Shown: positions 48,262 through 60,540 of the stretch, piece after piece
Position numbering within the stretch: position 1 is the stretch's first letter
Layout of the letters: each line of letters starts with the position of its first letter
Source: Amyelois transitella
Taxonomy: Eukaryota; Arthropoda; Insecta; Lepidoptera; Pyralidae
Assembly: GCF_032362555.1 (NCBI RefSeq)
Contig: NC_083535.1
Coordinates: forward strand, 13,392,001 to 13,456,000
Length of the DNA stretch: 64,000 bases
Reading direction: 5' to 3'
The notes under the pieces: model-generated
What the model saw: only the letters and a program-made list of their open reading frames with translations
What the model was told of the DNA's origin: nothing
The model's database searches: none
Position numbers and translations under genes: made by a program

Positions 48262-50677
48262 CGTGAATACCAAAGTTTATAAGTTTCGAGGCGTGCTAAT
48301 GTGCGGATATGTACGCTTCCCGAGATCGCGTGGAACGACGATCTGAGCTCAACATTTGAATTTATCATTATATTTACTTCCATATTTAAAAGAAAAAAGT
48401 ATGATATTTTTTTTTAAACCTATAATACTACCTAATTTATTGTTTTTTTTTTATATGAGATTTTTGTTATTGATCTGTGCTTTTTAAAAAAAGATTATTA
48501 TTCTTATTGATGTAACACAATTTTGACGTTCGCAAGTCGTGTGCGAGTCATTAACACTAATATATATCTTATAAATATACCTTCCTATACAGTTAAATAC
48601 AATGTTTAACGGACATTTAAATTTATATTAAACAGGGTTATTTCTGATAACTGGCCGATATTTTTAGTACAATTTCCAATAGACTTTGTAAAGAATTTGG
48701 ACATAGATTTTGACTTTCAATAGTAAGACAAAATTGTTTTTTTTTTATGAGACCTGCTGAAAATTTGGCCAGTGTTTTCTTTTTTTTTAAATCCTGTACA
48801 CATCACATTATTATTTACCGCGTGGCTTTCGTAATACATTCAGATAACTTGTTTACGATTAACAAGGCCGTCGCGAGATTTAAAGAATAATCTTACCATT
48901 CTGTTGATAACACATTTAGTTTAATATCAAATATTGATCGATATATTGTATCAAATAATATCGGCAATAAAAATATCCTACTTTCCACATCACTTTAAAT
49001 TATATATACCTACCTATTTATTATGATATCAACTGGCCAAAGGCCATCATAAAATATATTATGTATATATATTTTTCCAAAATTTCCACGTTTGATCGAA
49101 AACAGAGGGAATACATATATCATTTTTTTATACTAGCTATAATGAATGAAGTTTTGTAAATAGATAATGATAGTTACGTATTTATATATGTGGATTAATC
49201 TGGCGGGTTTGGTTCGTCTAGTTGTACTATGTGATAAATAAAAGAGCGGCAGAGCAAAGGTTTTATAATTTGTGGAAGTCATCTTGGATGTGTTCAGAAA
49301 TTGTGGCGTGCGCAGGATTATGACGGAAATGGTGTAATGAGTTATACAGGGTGTCTGGTGAATCGCGTTGAATATTGAAAGGGGACACTCTGTATACGAT
49401 TCTCGTTGCAAATAATCTGAAAAAATAAGTAGGGTGTTGAAATTTTCATAATTTATCATCACATACTTTACGTTAAGAATTTAGTGTTTTGAAATTAAAA
49501 TACCGGTTGGAATATGCGTTTCAGTAAAGATTTTGATATTACATCACAAATAGGAGAATGCAAGTGGTTAGTTTTAGAAATCAGGGAAGACAAAAAAAAG
49601 AAGATTAATTACATTATAGAAGAATTACATTACATTATGGAAGATGATGATACGGCGTAGTGAATGAACATACCTTCTGAACTTGGGTATTGTGTGGTAA
49701 AATTTAGATTCTGACCAGTATTTACCTGTTCGATTATTTTGTTCTTACATTTGGAAAGCATCACATTAAGAACACGATTACAATTACAGTTTTTTTTTTT
49801 TACCATGATCCAAAACGGGTTAGGTTCCCCTGCAAAGGTTGCGTAGGTCAGGCGGGAGTCGCTTCGTGTTAAAACCTGACTCACCCAATCCGGGGTCGTG
49901 GTTATAAAGCTTAACCCGGGCTCCTCTCCAGAGAGGTTATGAGGGAAAGAGAAAAAAAATATTTTCAAAATAGGATAAAATGTGACGACAACACAATTAA
50001 GGTATAATTGTATTTGTTTCCATCATAAAGCCAAGCTGAACGTGGCCACTCAGTCATTTCAAGACTGTTGGCACTGTCTACCCCGCATGGAATACAGGGA
50101 CGTGACTGTTTGTGTGTGCGTGTGTATATATATGTTTCCGCTTGCAAAGCGCAGAGACTAAAGCGAAAGAGAACATTATTATGTCCCTCTCACATTTTAA
50201 AAGCAGTTATTTGAAAATAACTACACTATTTCCATTATAAACCTACGCGCGATAAATTGTAAAACAAAACGTGTGCCTTGACGAACTGAACGGGAGGGAA
50301 ATTATATTTTTTACTACAAGCCTGGTCGTCACGTACGGAACGGTAGCGGGTGAATCGTCTCGTTCGGACTTAAGTCTCGACATATATCTGCCCTGTTACA
50401 GTATGAGAGATAGCTGTGCATTTGGTCACTTTTGCTTTATACAATTGTAATTATTTTTTTTGTACTAACAATAGTAGTGAATATGAAAATATTAACGACA
50501 TATAGTCGCATGTCAGTAAAAAAAAATTTACACCCTGTATAGTCTCTTTAGATGGTCTGGGATCTTTTTTAATTTTAACCTTTCGAGCCACAAATAGGTT
50601 GGATTCCCGATCAGTTCAGGATATAACGAACGGTTTCTGATTGGCTAGGTCTTAGATGTTTATCTTCCTTTGTTTGA

Positions 50678-50920
50678 CGGCCTCTGTGGCGCAGCGGTAA
50701 TACGCTTGTCTGTGACATCAGAGGTCCCGGGTTCGAATCCAGGTCAGGGCGTGATGAGAAACGAACTTTCTCTGGTCTGGTTTGGTCTGGGTCTTGGATG
50801 TCAGATCTATATAAGTATTTATTATAGAATATAGTATCGTTGAATTAGTATCTCGTAACACAAGTCTCGAACTCACTTCGAGGCAAAGTCAATCTGTGTA
50901 ATTTGTCCCGTATATATTTT
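50678..50920 (+). mobile_element. tRNA-derived SINE, family D, full copy
   Basis: GACGGCCTCTGTGGCGCAGC head, box B GGTTCGAATCC, full tail to TTGTCCCGTATAT. Confidence 0.87.
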
Positions 50921-51483
50921 TATTTATATAATATATATATAAGACTACACAGATATATCTATATGAGCACTGTTGTATTATCATCACATGACACAACTCC
51001 TTAGCTTACATTTGGTGCTATCCATTCGTATGATTTGTCCCTTATGTTAACATACAGTTCTCTATACTCTCTGTTTACGACATCAGCCTTCCAGCTTTAG
51101 TTACCAAATGTGCATCTGTCTGTTGAAACATTAGAATAATTAATCTAAGGACACGGCCTAATCCGGCTGTTACGTTTTGTGATCCGTCGCTAGATAACAC
51201 GATATATAATTGGATATATGTGGGAGAAGTTTTATTTAAATCCTTTTTGTTAGCTGACATCTTACTTATTTTTACGCTGGCAACATTAAGAGATAGGACA
51301 GCGAGTCTGTGGTACAATGTAAGACGTTATAAGATGTGTTTTTAACAAGTCCAATAAAAATAAGAAGATTTACGATATAATTCCGCACTGTTTTACTTTC
51401 ATTCCCACATATATATATAGATGCGATGTTTGCAAAGGAATATTCTAAATATAAGCATAGACCGTAATACTTATATTAAAATA

Positions 51484-53038
51484 CAGCCTTGGCCAAAAGT
51501 TTTAGGCACCCCTTAAAAATACACAATGCATGTTTACTATTGAAACAATGAATAAATACTTATCTTTAATGTCTTGTCAGGGTCATAAAACGTTACCTGG
51601 CACAGTAGGTGGCATATTTTGAGGTCATGAAAAACCCTGGTCAACGAAAACAAAAGATTTCAGTTTTTTGTAATCTCATCAGTGATTATATGACCAGTTG
51701 TGTTCTAGACTTCAACTAGTAAACGAGCTGTAATTTTTTTTGAGCGACAAATTGACATCATATTAATTCTAAAATGCCCAAAAAAAGTAAAATTACTATT
51801 GAAAATCGAGTGACAATTGAACTTTTACACGAACAAGGGCGATCCCAGAAAGAAATCGCCAAGTTGGTGAAATGTTCGCGTTGCGCTGTACAGTCTGCCA
51901 TCAAACGGTTTGCCGAGACCGGTACCCACGACGACAAACCACGAGCAGGCCGAAAACGTGTGACTACGGATCGCGAAGATAGAAAATTGGTTCGAGAGTC
52001 ACTGAAAAATAGGAAGATAACTTCATCCGCGCTTGCTGCTGCCTTGTCAGATGAAGCTGGAAAGTCAATAAGTTCGCGAACCGACACAAGAAGACTCGGG
52101 GAAGCAGGCCTAAAAGGGTGCAAAGCCAGGAAGAAGCCTAGGCTGTCAGAAACTAATTAAAAGAAGCGCCTAGAATAGCTTTACAGTACCAACATTTCAC
52201 AGAGGAAGATTGGGCTAACGTGGTGTGGTCTGATGAATCTAACTTTAAGGTGAGTCAATTCTAGTAGTTTTCTTATAATTAAGAACGTTTCCTTTTTAGT
52301 TCCACTCTAATATTACAAATTATAATCAATTTCCTAATTGGTATTGTTTTTTCCTCAACTAGGTTTTTGGGACACCGGGTGTGACTTTTGTGAGGCGACG
52401 TATGGGCGCAGAATACCATGCAGATTGCGTTGTACCTACTGGCAAGCACGGCGGAGGTAGCATTATGATCTGGGGCTGCATGGCTGCCGATGGCGTTGGT
52501 GAAATGTTTGTTTGTGAAGGTCGTATGAACAGTGAAAAGTACATCCAAGTACTCAAAACTCCTCTTATACCATCGCTAATAAGCATTTACGGTGACACCA
52601 ACCTAGACGGCGTCATTTTTCAGCAAGACAACGCACCGTGTCATAAGTCAGGGATTGTGATGCGTTGGTTTGTTGAAAATAATATTGAGGTGCTGGATTG
52701 GCCGATGCAGTCTCCAGACCTCAACCCAATTGAGCATCTTTGGGGTATTTTAAAGCAGAGGATCAAGGAGCATAGTATTTCATCAAAAAGTGCATTAAAA
52801 ATGCATTAGTTTAAGAATGGAACAGTATTTCTAGGAATGAGTGTACAAAGTTAGTACGCAGCATGCCGGCTCGAATCAGTGCAGTAATAAAATCTAAAGG
52901 TGGACCTACTAGATTTTAAGCTTTTCTTGTTTATATTAACCTAATAATTAAGAAATAAATAAATATAGAAAATAAAAGTTGTTTTACTTCATTATTTTAA
53001 TAAAAGTTGGGGGTGCCTAATACTTTTGGCCAAGGCTG
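51484..53038 (+). mobile_element. Tc1-like (DD34E) transposon, inactivated
   Basis: Inverted ends CAGCCTTGGCCAAAAGTTTT at the left and the complement of TTTTGGCCAAGGCTG at the right are flanked by TA on both sides. Length 1555 bp. One broken transposase gene fills the interior. Confidence 0.93.
51774..52919 (+). pseudogene. Tc1-like transposase pseudogene with an intron
   Basis: The intact N-terminal part (MPKKSKITIENRVTIELLHE; helix-turn-helix EQGRSQKEIAKLVKC) stops at 52158-52160, with a second stop and a frameshift within the next 20 bases. The catalytic segments are present: WSDESNF (first D), QQDNAPCHKS (second D) and NPIEHLW (E), with 34 residues between D and E. Reading frame between SDESNFK and VFGTPG is restored only by removing 52250-52362, which has GTGAGT and CAACTAG ends. 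A further stop and frame change follow the E motif before the terminal SMPARISAVIKSKGGPTRF. The copy cannot make transposase. Confidence 0.88.
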
Positions 53039-53566
53039 TAGGTCGTGTTGGGTGATCCGTAATTAGTTTAGAAACAGGCTCCAAGGCTTCCCAATGCCTA
53101 AATTCTATTTGGTTTATGATATTACGCGACGATTTTACATAGTCAGATTTGTGTGCTTAGAAGTGTAAATGTTCGCTGTAAGATAACTGTTACTGTGTAT
53201 TGGGTAAGACTGTCTGCTCTGGATACCCCGCATGAGATATAGACGTGACTATATGTATGTATTGGGTATCAAAAATGTTAACGGGGTTGACTAATGTAAA
53301 GAAGTCGTACAGTAACAAATTTTATGAATATACATGTAAAATAATGAAGTGGAATATTATTATTTTTTGCAGACGAACAAGATAATGTTAAAATATTGGA
53401 TTTTCCTATCATATAATAGTAAAAAAAATTAACATATTTATTCATGAACGTTATACGCATATGTTTTATCTTACCTCTCTTTCTTTTATTGGTTAACCTC
53501 AGAGATAAAAAAAGGAAGATGAGACATATGCGTTGTAACTTTAATGCGGTACCGCTGCCAGTAGAG

Positions 53567-53690
53567 GGCGCTGTGTGTCAAAAATTTATACCAAAACAGT
53601 TAGTTCTCAATACACGAACACAGAAAATTAGCCGTTCTGTTTTTTAAAATTCACGTTTTTGAAAGACGCGCTACTAGCGCCATCTGATGG
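53567..53690. promoter_or_regulatory. Pair of CTCF-like motifs, convergent
   Basis: GCCAGTAGAGGGCGCTG on the plus strand (53567) and the complement of TAGCGCCATCTGATGG (53675-53690) on the minus strand. Both fit the animal CTCF core (CCANYAG-RKGGCGC). Confidence 0.4.
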
Positions 53691-56600
53691 CAAATAATGT
53701 CGCATCGTCGCGTCGCATGTCTAGTCGTAACGATAGAATTTGAGCTCTACATACATAATTATATTATATATTACAAGTTATTGTAAAATTTGCATTCTCG
53801 CCGTTAGCGTGTGTGATATAAACATTTAGCGTAGTGATTTTTATATTGTTCGAGAACAGGTGTGACGTAAATCTATGTCTACATAAAAATGAAGTGATCA
53901 CAGGCGTTAGTCTCGATTAAAGTCGGAAACGGCTAGGCCGATCGGGATAAATCACAATCCGGGAAAGTTTTAAGGTTGTTAATTGGATTGGTTCACGGAT
54001 TTGGAAAAAAACTATTTTTGTAGTGTTGCCATTATTATAAAATTATTTTCGTTGAGTGAGGGGTTGTGTGAATTCAGTCGTTCACTAATTTTGGGGTAGC
54101 TTGACGTGTGTAATTCGTTATCACTCATTGTTATCAATGTTTTTATCGTGTTAATTTGTGTAGTATTTGTTTTTATGTCACACCAGTCTCCGTGAAACAC
54201 GATATGTTTCGCCTTTTCGAGTCCAGTTACACTCGAATCGACTCTTCATCTTTTAATATCTAGAAATGCCTTTAATTCAGTTTTTTTCATTTACATATTT
54301 ATCTATATATTTATGTACATCAAGGAAAATAAGGATAAAACTTTAAGACAAATTCAGTACAAGGGCACTACTAATTTTCAGAGAAATTTCCTCCAGTAGG
54401 CCCACAACAATGATTTTTTTTTAATTACGACAACAGTGGCAAATCTTAAGAAGTTAATATCCCTGGCGTGAAAATGTCATATAATTCTGAGAAATGATGA
54501 TGGCTTCGTCGAAATGAGGACTAGCAAGACCAAGATAATTTGTACATTTCTCAGAGGTACATTATTTTTATGTGAATAATATTGCGTCAAATTTACGAAC
54601 TAACAATCAATTAAATTCTTTTCTTAAAACTTATCCTCGCATGATGCAAATTCGGTAAAGTTCTTATGACTATTTCCGCCTGGGGTATAAAAATATCTTA
54701 ACATTTAAGCTTAACTTAGGTAGACTTGAATTATCCTTATCAATATGCCTTTAACGATAGCCGATTTTAATAATTTGTTTATTAAAAAATAAATATGTAT
54801 TTTTTTTGTCTTTGGTACTGCTATAAGTTTACAAAACATGGGTTATTTAAAAAAAAATAACATTAAGTTGGAACTATAGATACATAGTAAACCTTCTTGG
54901 CAGTTGTCGACTCGTGTTAAGGTCATATATAGTATTAAAAAAAATAACAAACTAGCGACGGTCGCTTTTTCAATGTAATACTAGCATACTTTATGTAACC
55001 GGATGGATGTATTAAGGCTGGTGATAATTATCCCCTATAGCCTTGCTCGGGTAGAATAAAGATGGCTGACTCGGCCACGTAATATCTGAACTGAACAAAT
55101 TCCTCTCTCTCTCTCACTCCCGTATCTCCGCATGTCCCGGTTTCACCCTCCACAGATCTTCCGACTTTTGAACTGAACAAATTCATCTGACCATTCATGA
55201 ATCTTTTAAAATCAAGCATGTTTATAGCTCGTGAGGGGGTTGGGTCCGGATTTCAAGTGCCAGTTAATACAAGACAAACAAACTTTATACAAATGTACAT
55301 CTATATATGTATATCTCTTTTGAATATTGACATACAGATATTGCCTGTGACGCCAGCGCCACCTGTATATTTCTACGCGAGCATGGCCCACCTCTAAAAG
55401 CCACCAAATTTATAGAAACCAGAGGCTAAGTGTATGTAAAACGCTGTGGCTTGTAACATACAAACTCTTACGATACAAAAATGTCGTTCGTATCTCTCTT
55501 AGCCTCCGTTTTATCTGGTGGATTTTAAAGAGGTTTGTAGTTTAAGCTGATATAACGCCTTGTAAATATAATTATTTATCTATTATATGTATAAATATAT
55601 AGTGATCTCGGCCTGTCCCTCGGTAATATGGGTTAATATTGTCTCCTACACAATACACGTTTAAATAGTCTGTTGTTTTAAAAATCCGACCAGTGCTTAT
55701 TAAAATGTTTTTTAATGTCCACATGTACATAAAATGAACATAATATCGTTTTTATTGTAAAGAAAACACCACATTAGAGTATTGTGATAATTTATTCAAG
55801 ATTTACAAGTTTTGACTTATACTTTTTTATCAAGGTATATTGAGAATTGAAATTAGTAAACGTCTCACATTTTTTCATTGCGATTATCGTTATTTATGTA
55901 TATATTGTAAAATTTGGTATATATTCATTATATCAGTTATATCTATAAGAAAATACAGTAATTCTAAATCAAAAGTAAATTAGTCAAAAAAGTATCACAA
56001 TTAATTTATTTTTAAACTAGATTGTGTTCGGTATATTTACAGTCGGACTGATTACCAGTCAAGTGTGTTGTGTTGGAGACATTTCTAGAAGATTCGGTTT
56101 CTCCATTATTCATCATATATATGTATGTAGACGTTTATATAACTGCAGTACCCGGCCACAAAAGAATGCACATCGTAGCTTTGTAGAGCGGATTAAATCT
56201 GCCGCAGTCTTTTTAGCTGGGTACCACATATCATTTTATCGGTTTCAAAAATCGACAGGGCAGGAACTAAGGCAAAGGGCTAGCCTAGCTCTTTTTATGC
56301 TAAGGTATTGTAATAGCTACTTATGTGTCCTATTATAAATTATTTAATTTAATAATTGTAACACCGTGTAACTTACTCCTCATTTTAATTACGTAGGTTT
56401 AATGATTGTTTCCTGTGAATGCAATGTTTTAATCTTGCGCATATTTTCATTTGTCGCCGAGTACTTTTTAAGATGTAATTAACGTGACGAACTGATTGTT
56501 TTAAATTGTGTATCTTGCACGCGTGTGCGCAATGTTCTATGTGTTATCTGTGCAGAGGCGTGTGTTGCCTCAAATCTCATTACTACAAATATACAAATAG

Positions 56601-58360
56601 TTCTTTCCAGCAATAGGCATATATAAATAGATATATCTACCTCTCGTTTGCACATAGCTGTGCGAATGGAACAGAAAATGCCAAGTATATAAATATATAT
56701 CAGACTTTGATTAAATATTTGCTTAAAATAAATGAAATTGAAATAGTTATAACGCAATAATAACAAATTAAAGTGACAATAAATATGCATTATTTTCGAT
56801 TTGTAGTTATGACGTATGAGTTAAGATGCCTTTACCGTGACGAGCATAGGCTTGAGATCGTTTTGTCGAAATCAAGATATATCCTGTTCAAACTAGACAT
56901 GACTAAACATCACGTGCAATATTAGTGATCGTACAATCTGTCAGTATGCAGATTTAAGCTTTGTTGCATTTACATAAGGTCAATTCTCCCTTGACAGATC
57001 GCGATTGTCGCTCGGAGTAGTTCTCTTTTGTATAGTGAAATACCAATTTTTATTTGGTGTAATTTTTTTTTCCTAGGAAAAGTCATATATTTATACGGGG
57101 TCTGTTTAAAGACTCGATGACTTTGTGATCTTAACGTGCAATCCGCCATTTTGTTTTATTTGAGAACATAATGATTGCTCAGTCTGAAGTGTTACGCAAT
57201 ACGCATCAACTTAATTCCGAAAAGTTTATAACATTTGATAATGATTTTGTCTTTACCGGCGAAATTCTAATTTCTAAACATTAGGTCAATTATTACAATA
57301 GTCAAGATAGAATGGATTATATAATCAATCTAAAAACAAGCAGTCCAATCGGAAATAAGTTGATGCGTAAAATCTATTCGTGATGTTATGAATCGATGTG
57401 ACAATTTTATACAATAAATATATGTAGGTACCCACTAAAAGCCTAAATTATTTCTAGAGAATAACTCTGAATACAATATGCTTAAAGATGAGACGTTGCG
57501 TCGTTTATAAGTCTGACAATATATGAAGTCATTAGATTAATTTTTAATTCAAAATGTGGCGTTTCGTCTCAATCTGTGAATGTAAAATATGAAGAAGTTA
57601 ATTTTCAAGAATTCATTAAACGATCGTTTTCAATAGATTTTGAGGCGATCCCAAACAAAAGTAATCGATAAATTTATAGTTTTTATTGTATTAGAAATGT
57701 TTTAATCGAATCATAACATCAGGTAATACTTAACTAGAAGAATTATGGATTAATTATCAAGTTTATTGTGTCTATTTATTATAGTGTTAGTTTTGCATCG
57801 GGGCTGTTACTAAGTTAATAATCCATTGTTTAAAATGTTTCGTGAATCATTAATTTTCACGCACTTTACGCGCAGTTAATTAAAAAAAAAAGAACTGTAT
57901 TTATATTAAAAATAGCAGTACGGTGCGTGGGGATTTAAAAAAAAAATGTATCGTCGTCTCCTTATTGTGCCTTCATTTTATATTTACACGTCAAATCACA
58001 TAGGGAAGGAATTATAAAATTCTGAATATAGTAAGACCATAGAAATGGTTTAATTCAACTCCAATAAGGATTCCGTAATGCATGTCGATTCAATTCAAAA
58101 ACTGTCAAAAATATGCGGGCGTGCGAAATAATTAACAAGGCATTTCTATCATCTTGTTTTATTCAGATTTCCATAGGAATGTTTTTCTTTTGTGCAGTTG
58201 TACGAGTATTTACGTATGAAACCAATTAAAACATATTTGTTTACCGTGAACATAATAAAATAGCAGTAATGATGTATCCGCATTTCTTCCTCAAAGCAAT
58301 AACAAGTTAGTGTAAAATAATGTTAAATTAATTTTGATAAAGTTTTACAGTATAGGTACC

Positions 58361-58474
58361 ACCATTATTATGTGCATTAGCGATCATGTTAAATGGCCAG
58401 CATTATTATGAGCATTAGTGATCATGTTGAATGGCCAGCATTATTATGAGCATTAGTGATCATATTAAATGGCT
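58361..58474 (+). repeat. Three tandem 38-bp units
   Basis: Unit CATTATTATGAGCATTAGTG plus ATCATGTTGAATGGCCAG, in the otherwise repeat-poor 3' region. Confidence 0.85.
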
Positions 58475-60514
58475 AGCTTTTTGCGTTTGACGTTTACAGT
58501 TATCAAGTCTCCGTGTATAGCTAATAGGGTTATGTTTAAACAAAAGATTTTATATATAAAATCTATATATAAATAGTAAATACTAAAATATAAGTTATCA
58601 ATTGCACTGGAATGATTTCTAACCAATATTGCTTGCGAAATGTGTTGGCTACATTTCAACTATATTTCAACTACCTTCTCAACACAAAAAGTTTTGGATA
58701 TGTCGCAGAGCTAACTTAGTAAAAATTGCCGTTTAATTAAGCCATTAAGTGGTTAAGTTGTTAAGTGGTTTCCAGCTAGACTTTTGTCTTAAGCCTTATT
58801 GGGCTTCAATAAAAAAAAGGCAAGCTGTAAACTTGAACAGTAATTTTTTCCAAGCCGCAAACATGTTGTACAAGAATTTTGTAACATAACTACTTAAATT
58901 GAATGCAATAATCATGTAACTTAATATTGGAAATGTTGACTTTTATTTTGTATTGCACAGTAGTTTGTTTGGTTTCATGTTTATCATCTTTTAACTTATT
59001 TATACTGGTTTGAATATGAACCAATCAATTATATAAGAATCCACATTGGGTTGCATAATTTTTTATTTATTTATTTAGGCCGTTTAGTTTTTTTTTTTTT
59101 TGAGTTTGATTGAATAAGGTTATATAGTAATTTATGCGAAACAATGATTATGCCGAAAAATCAATACCAGCCAGCCAGTATGTTTAATGTAATGGCGTGG
59201 CACTGTAGGGTTTATTTGTCTATAATTGTATTTCTGTAATTCATAGTGAAATATATGTCTCGTCACAATCAATTCACATTTAAAATGATAAGTTAATAAG
59301 TTTTCATTAGCAAATTTTTGTTCTCTAAACTTATTCAATATCTGTTCACAATATTTTTGATAATTTACAAGAGGAAATGAGGCGTTATGTTGTTAGAGAC
59401 TTCTAGTAAGACTGTCGATCGTTGTTTCATCAAATTAGCAGCGGTGAATCATTCTATTTTTATTATTTGTAAATTAAAAAAAAAACGTGTATATTTTAAA
59501 ATAGTTTTCACAATGCATATTGTTGTTGAGTATTTAACAAAGATGTTTATTTTGTTTTGTTTAATATTGTGATATCGTGGACGCTTCATGTATTGCAGGT
59601 TACTGTTTTTCACATAAAATGTAACAAGTTACATCACAATGGAGCCGCGCCCTGGGCCTCGAGTCTGCTATTTCGTATATTTTCTTTTTATTGTATCAAT
59701 AAAATTAATCAAAAGTAACGATACCTATTTAAAACAAAAGGGTCACATGAGAAATCCCGCACATTCTTTTTTTTTTACTAAATAATCCTTAAATTGTGTA
59801 CCTTAGAGTTTGCAATATCCCTTTTTTATACGAACGATTGACCGAAGCATGTTATTAACAAATAAAAAATAATTTTCAAACCGGTTTTTTTCCATTTTTT
59901 TTTCATTAAACTTAAAATTTCTTTCATTATTGTTCTTTCAAAAAATTTTTATTCAAAATCTATTTCATATTCGTTTAAGTAATTTGAAACATCATGCCAC
60001 TGTTACCTTATTGACATGTTGTTTTAAAATTTCTTTGCTTAATAAACAAATAAAATCAATGTCAACGTCATAGTAGACTCGACGCCCTCAGGGAGGGTCC
60101 TGCCTCGTCAGCTTCACTCACTATTATCGGAGGCGCAGGCCCCCGACGGCGTCTCGTCGTTGCATTTGTTTAAAAATGCACATGATTCCCCTTCGGTATA
60201 ATTTAAATACGTATAGTCGATAGTTGTTACTGTAGTTACGTGTATACCTTATCTATATTATTGAGGAGCTAAGTCCGTGATGTGATTTTTATGAAGTCAG
60301 TACAAGTAATTTGAATTTTTCAAAGAAAACCATGTAACCCCCGCTTAGTTGTTGGGATGTATTTTATATAACTAATGTGTGATTACGCGGCGCTGTCCGC
60401 GGCCGTAGACGTAGATCGGAATGGACGGGCTGATGCCCAGTTAGAATGCATTTTCCTACGCGATACTTTGTTGCTTAAATAGTTTTGTTTACTTGATTGA
60501 TTATTCTTTTACGA

Positions 60515-60520
60515 AATAAA
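60515..60520 (+). terminator. Candidate distal Roquin polyadenylation signal
   Basis: AATAAA followed by ATGTTTTTTGTGGTAATGC, a good GU-rich downstream element. It lies close to where repeat density rises again. Confidence 0.35.
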
Positions 60521-60540
60521 AATGTTTTTTGTGGTAATGC

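Larger units (their letters stand above)
48074..60540 (+). other. Probable long Roquin 3' UTR or 3' flank
   Basis: No coding signal. Contains the AACCGGTT cluster, a candidate early AATAAA (48966-48971), one tRNA-SINE (50678-50920), the Tc1 element and then about 7.5 kb of AT-rich DNA almost free of the repeats that crowd the introns. Transcription through the whole stretch is inference. Confidence 0.45.

Noticed and set aside
49345..49396. Short element with facing ACAGGGTGTC and GGGGACACTCTGTA ends
   Set aside because: Only about 50 bp and not repeated here; could be a trace of a MITE, but the evidence is too thin.
56024..56338. 104-residue plus-strand ORF in the 3' region
   Set aside because: AT-rich, no recognizable motif, no splice or start context; looks like chance.
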